The notes beneath the pieces were generated by a model. The model was not told the origin of the DNA. It saw only the letters and a program-made list of their open reading frames with translations, and did not search any database. A DNA stretch of 6,993 bases from Candidatus Woesearchaeota archaeon (lineage in GTDB: Archaea > Nanobdellota > Nanobdellia > Woesearchaeales > GW2011-AR9). Shown in pieces: positions 5,312 through 6,993 of this stretch. Location: assembly GCA_016203215.1 (NCBI GenBank), contig JACQNF010000091.1, positions 1 through 6,993 on the forward strand, given 5' to 3'. The number at the start of each line of letters is the position of its first letter. The first letter of the stretch is position 1. The translations under genes were made by a program, and so were the position numbers.

Positions 5312-6763
5312 TTACCACTGAAACATCCGATGTGATTTCTTAAAATTCTTATACGCATTAAACGCAATGGAGCGAGCAAACCCCACATTCTTAAACGCTG
5401 CATCTTTGGCAGCATCCTCATACATTTTCTGATCCTTCAGAGTGTATTCCCCGGCATCAACTTTCTTGGTCTTAGGAGTGTAGAAATCACCAAAGAACGT
5501 CTCCATGAATGATTTTTGAGGAGGAGCTTCCTTCTTCCTTTCCTCCTTTTTTTCTTGGTGCTCTTGTCCCCGCGCCTCGTCAACATATTTTTTCAATGCA
5601 TCACCTAATGATTCCATTGCAGTGCGCACTGTTTCTGAAACATCACCCAGCGTCTGGAACAATTCCTCTTCTTTCAATTTTTTATATTGAGCAACTTGCT
5701 TGTCGGTCCAGGCATAGACACGCAAGGTAAATTCAACTCTGCCGATGTGCACAGGACCCCGTTGATATCCTTCCTGAACAACTTTTAACTCCGGCCGTGT
5801 CCGATATTTAAACGTTGCAAGAATACATCCGCTGCCCCCATATTTATTTTTGGGGTCTTTAGCAGGTGTTCGCTTACGAGCCAAGAATTCAACATCAAGC
5901 ATACTTCCTTCGAATGCAGAGACAATTTCCGGAGAGTCCATCCTCCCGCTCTTCATGGATAGCTTACCGACGTGACGCAAGTACGGTTTAACCCAAGTAA
6001 TGTACATGCGAATTATTTCGTAGTGCTGAAGAAGATACTGCAACATAAATTTCTTACGGTTGCGATGTTCAGCTGAGGTCTGCTGCCGCCAAGCGAAGTA
6101 TTGTGTCAAGTGTCGCTTTAACACCCGTAGCACATTCTCGTTGAAATCCTTGCTTAAGTTATCGACGTGGCGTTCTAGTTCTTTCTGCGACGCAAAAGGC
6201 GGGGCATCGAAGAAAAGATCTGGCAACGTGATGAATTCCAATTCCCGAGCCATCCCGTAGACGGATGCGGCACTCTTTCCGCCTCCTTGAACCAGATCAA
6301 CAAAGAGACCTTTTAACGTGATGTCTGAGCCTTTTGCTCGTTGTTCAAGAGGTTTTTTTAGTTCCTCGTCGACTTGATCATAATAGCCTAAGCGCTCGTC
6401 GATGATACGCAATTCCCGCACCATCTGAAAGAGTTCTTTCACCATCTTCCCCATTGTCGCTAAGAATTGAGAGACACGATCCTGCTGCGCTCCGAGACGT
6501 TGTTGGGTGACGCCGAAAAAAGCAGAATTTTCTGCCGCCGCAAAAGAATCTTCTAGCTTCTCGACGATAGGCATAGCATCCTTGATGAAGTCTAAGATCC
6601 AGAAATATGGTTCCTCGAGGCTCAGGTCATACACTTCCCAGAGCAGACGATAGGCGCGAACAGGATCGGGAAACCCCGTCTTGTCAAACTGTCCTTTGAG
6701 AATTTCAGCTACTTCTTCGTTCTTAAATCCATGCTTTTCCAGAAGATCCGATTGCGTTGCCAT
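5312..6763 (-). CDS. Conserved-looking hypothetical protein, mostly helical, possible DPANN family
   Basis: A 483-residue protein with no catalytic motif I can name. Residues 1-75 look helical with a Trp/Tyr-rich patch (LLWEVYDLSLEEPYFWIL, 40-57). Residues 80-175 form a long helical stretch that includes QQRLGAQQDRVSQFLATMGK (87-106). Residues 192-262 are again helical with several His and aromatic residues. Residues 285-350 look beta-rich (GCILATFKYRTRPEL, 312-326, then GRVEFTLRVYAW, 341-352), followed by a helix to about 397, a Glu/Lys/Gln-rich linker (397-416) and a tail of about 65 residues ending in Trp. No signal peptide, membrane span or zinc-ligand cluster. It resembles, from memory, uncharacterised proteins of Woesearchaeota-like genomes. 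ATG at 6763 is preceded by GAGGG with a 5-nt spacer and lies 32 bp after the methyltransferase-like gene, suggesting co-transcription. A scaffold or structural role is a guess only. Confidence 0.75.
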   Translation of the reverse strand: MATQSDLLEKHGFKNEEVAEILKGQFDKTGFPDPVRAYRLLWEVYDLSLEEPYFWILDFIKDAMPIVEKLEDSFAAAENSAFFGVTQQRLGAQQDRVSQFLATMGKMVKELFQMVRELRIIDERLGYYDQVDEELKKPLEQRAKGSDITLKGLFVDLVQGGGKSAASVYGMARELEFITLPDLFFDAPPFASQKELERHVDNLSKDFNENVLRVLKRHLTQYFAWRQQTSAEHRNRKKFMLQYLLQHYEIIRMYITWVKPYLRHVGKLSMKSGRMDSPEIVSAFEGSMLDVEFLARKRTPAKDPKNKYGGSGCILATFKYRTRPELKVVQEGYQRGPVHIGRVEFTLRVYAWTDKQVAQYKKLKEEELFQTLGDVSETVRTAMESLGDALKKYVDEARGQEHQEKKEERKKEAPPQKSFMETFFGDFYTPKTKKVDAGEYTLKDQKMYEDAAKDAAFKNVGFARSIAFNAYKNFKKSHRMFQW

Positions 6764-6768
6764 TCTAT

Positions 6769-6773
6769 CCCTC
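6769..6773 (-). promoter_or_regulatory. Shine-Dalgarno-like sequence of the 483-residue gene
   Basis: GAGGG on the minus strand, 5 nt before the ATG at 6763. The short upstream gap has no convincing TATA box, only two GATAAA copies (6781-6786 and 6790-6795), which favours expression from the message of the preceding gene. Confidence 0.45.
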
Positions 6774-6795
6774 TGAAAGATTTATCCTGTTTATC

Positions 6796-6993
6796 TTAAT
6801 AAATGTTGCTCTTGCGACAGGCAAAAAAGACGCAACTATCTTGTGTCTTCACGTCAACTATAAACCCAATATCACGCATAATCTCTGTCCAGTGTTGAGA
6901 ATCAAAAGCATTAACTTCTTTCTGACGCTGCCATTCGTTGAGAGGGAAAGAAGATAAGACTGCGATGAATGTTCCTTCTGCAACGAGCACACG
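6796..6993 (-). CDS. Partial: C-terminal end of a probable SAM-dependent methyltransferase
   Basis: Only the last 65 codons are in the window; the frame stays open through the edge at 6993, so the GTG at 6990 is an internal codon, not a start. The fragment has a hydrophobic strand (LVAEGTFIAVLSSFP), a polar segment, then HWTEIMRDIGFIVDV and a final CVFFACRKS strand. The order strand, then helix ending in aGF, then two antiparallel strands ending in ArK matches the C-terminus of class I SAM-dependent methyltransferases. The SAM-binding glycine motif would lie outside the window, so the family call is tentative and the substrate is unknown. It ends 32 bp before the 483-residue gene on the same strand. 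Confidence 0.5.
   Translation of the reverse strand, partial: RVLVAEGTFIAVLSSFPLNEWQRQKEVNAFDSQHWTEIMRDIGFIVDVKTQDSCVFFACRKSNIY

Noticed and set aside
6781..6795. Direct repeat GATAAA-CAG-GATAAA as a promoter for the 483-residue gene
   Set aside because: It is a weak TATA match in a 32-bp gap, and the GAGGG site suggests an operon-internal gene.
1..6993. CRISPR array, tRNA, rRNA, insertion sequence or defence cassette
   Set aside because: No regularly spaced repeats, cloverleaf, transposase motif or known defence domain pair was seen; one nuclease-like protein alone is not enough.

Overview
The window looks like a piece of a DPANN-type archaeal chromosome, most likely Woesearchaeota or a close relative. 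This is inferred from protein-family resemblance and from promoter layout, not from a marker gene. Three things point this way: a secreted protein made of two six-cysteine units of a kind common in DPANN surface proteins; a very long xylose-isomerase-like TIM-barrel protein with matching large proteins in that group; and TATA-like boxes centred about 26-27 bp from start codons that lack a Shine-Dalgarno sequence, the geometry of leaderless archaeal transcripts. No rRNA, tRNA, CRISPR array, insertion sequence or phage gene was seen.

Layout: one gene on the + strand (13-1200) encodes a PlsC/LPLAT-type acyltransferase. It converges on a block of six minus-strand genes that fills the rest of the window. 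In the direction of minus-strand transcription these are: the C-terminal end of a probable SAM-dependent methyltransferase (cut by the window edge at 6993); a 483-residue uncharacterised mostly helical protein (5312-6763); a 253-residue largely disordered protein with a helical C-terminus (4491-5252); a secreted cysteine-rich protein (3796-4437); a 718-residue TIM-barrel protein with a huge internal insertion (1647-3803), overlapping the previous gene by 8 bp; and a small stand-alone PD-(D/E)XK nuclease-like protein (1222-1593). No gene-free stretch exceeds about 60 bp.

Transcription units, as read from the sequence: methyltransferase and 483-residue gene are probably co-transcribed (32 bp gap, GAGGG before the second start). 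T-tracts and a TATA-like box separate the 253-residue gene. The secreted protein has its own well-placed TATA box with a palindrome just upstream, and the TIM-barrel gene is read from the same message through a strong Shine-Dalgarno sequence. The nuclease gene follows after 53 bp and an AT-rich tract.

No established defence, mobile or secondary-metabolite system is recognisable. The most unusual element is the translationally coupled pair of a secreted cysteine-repeat protein and a metal-site-bearing TIM barrel that is split by roughly 330 residues. Functions beyond fold level are unknown for four of the seven genes.
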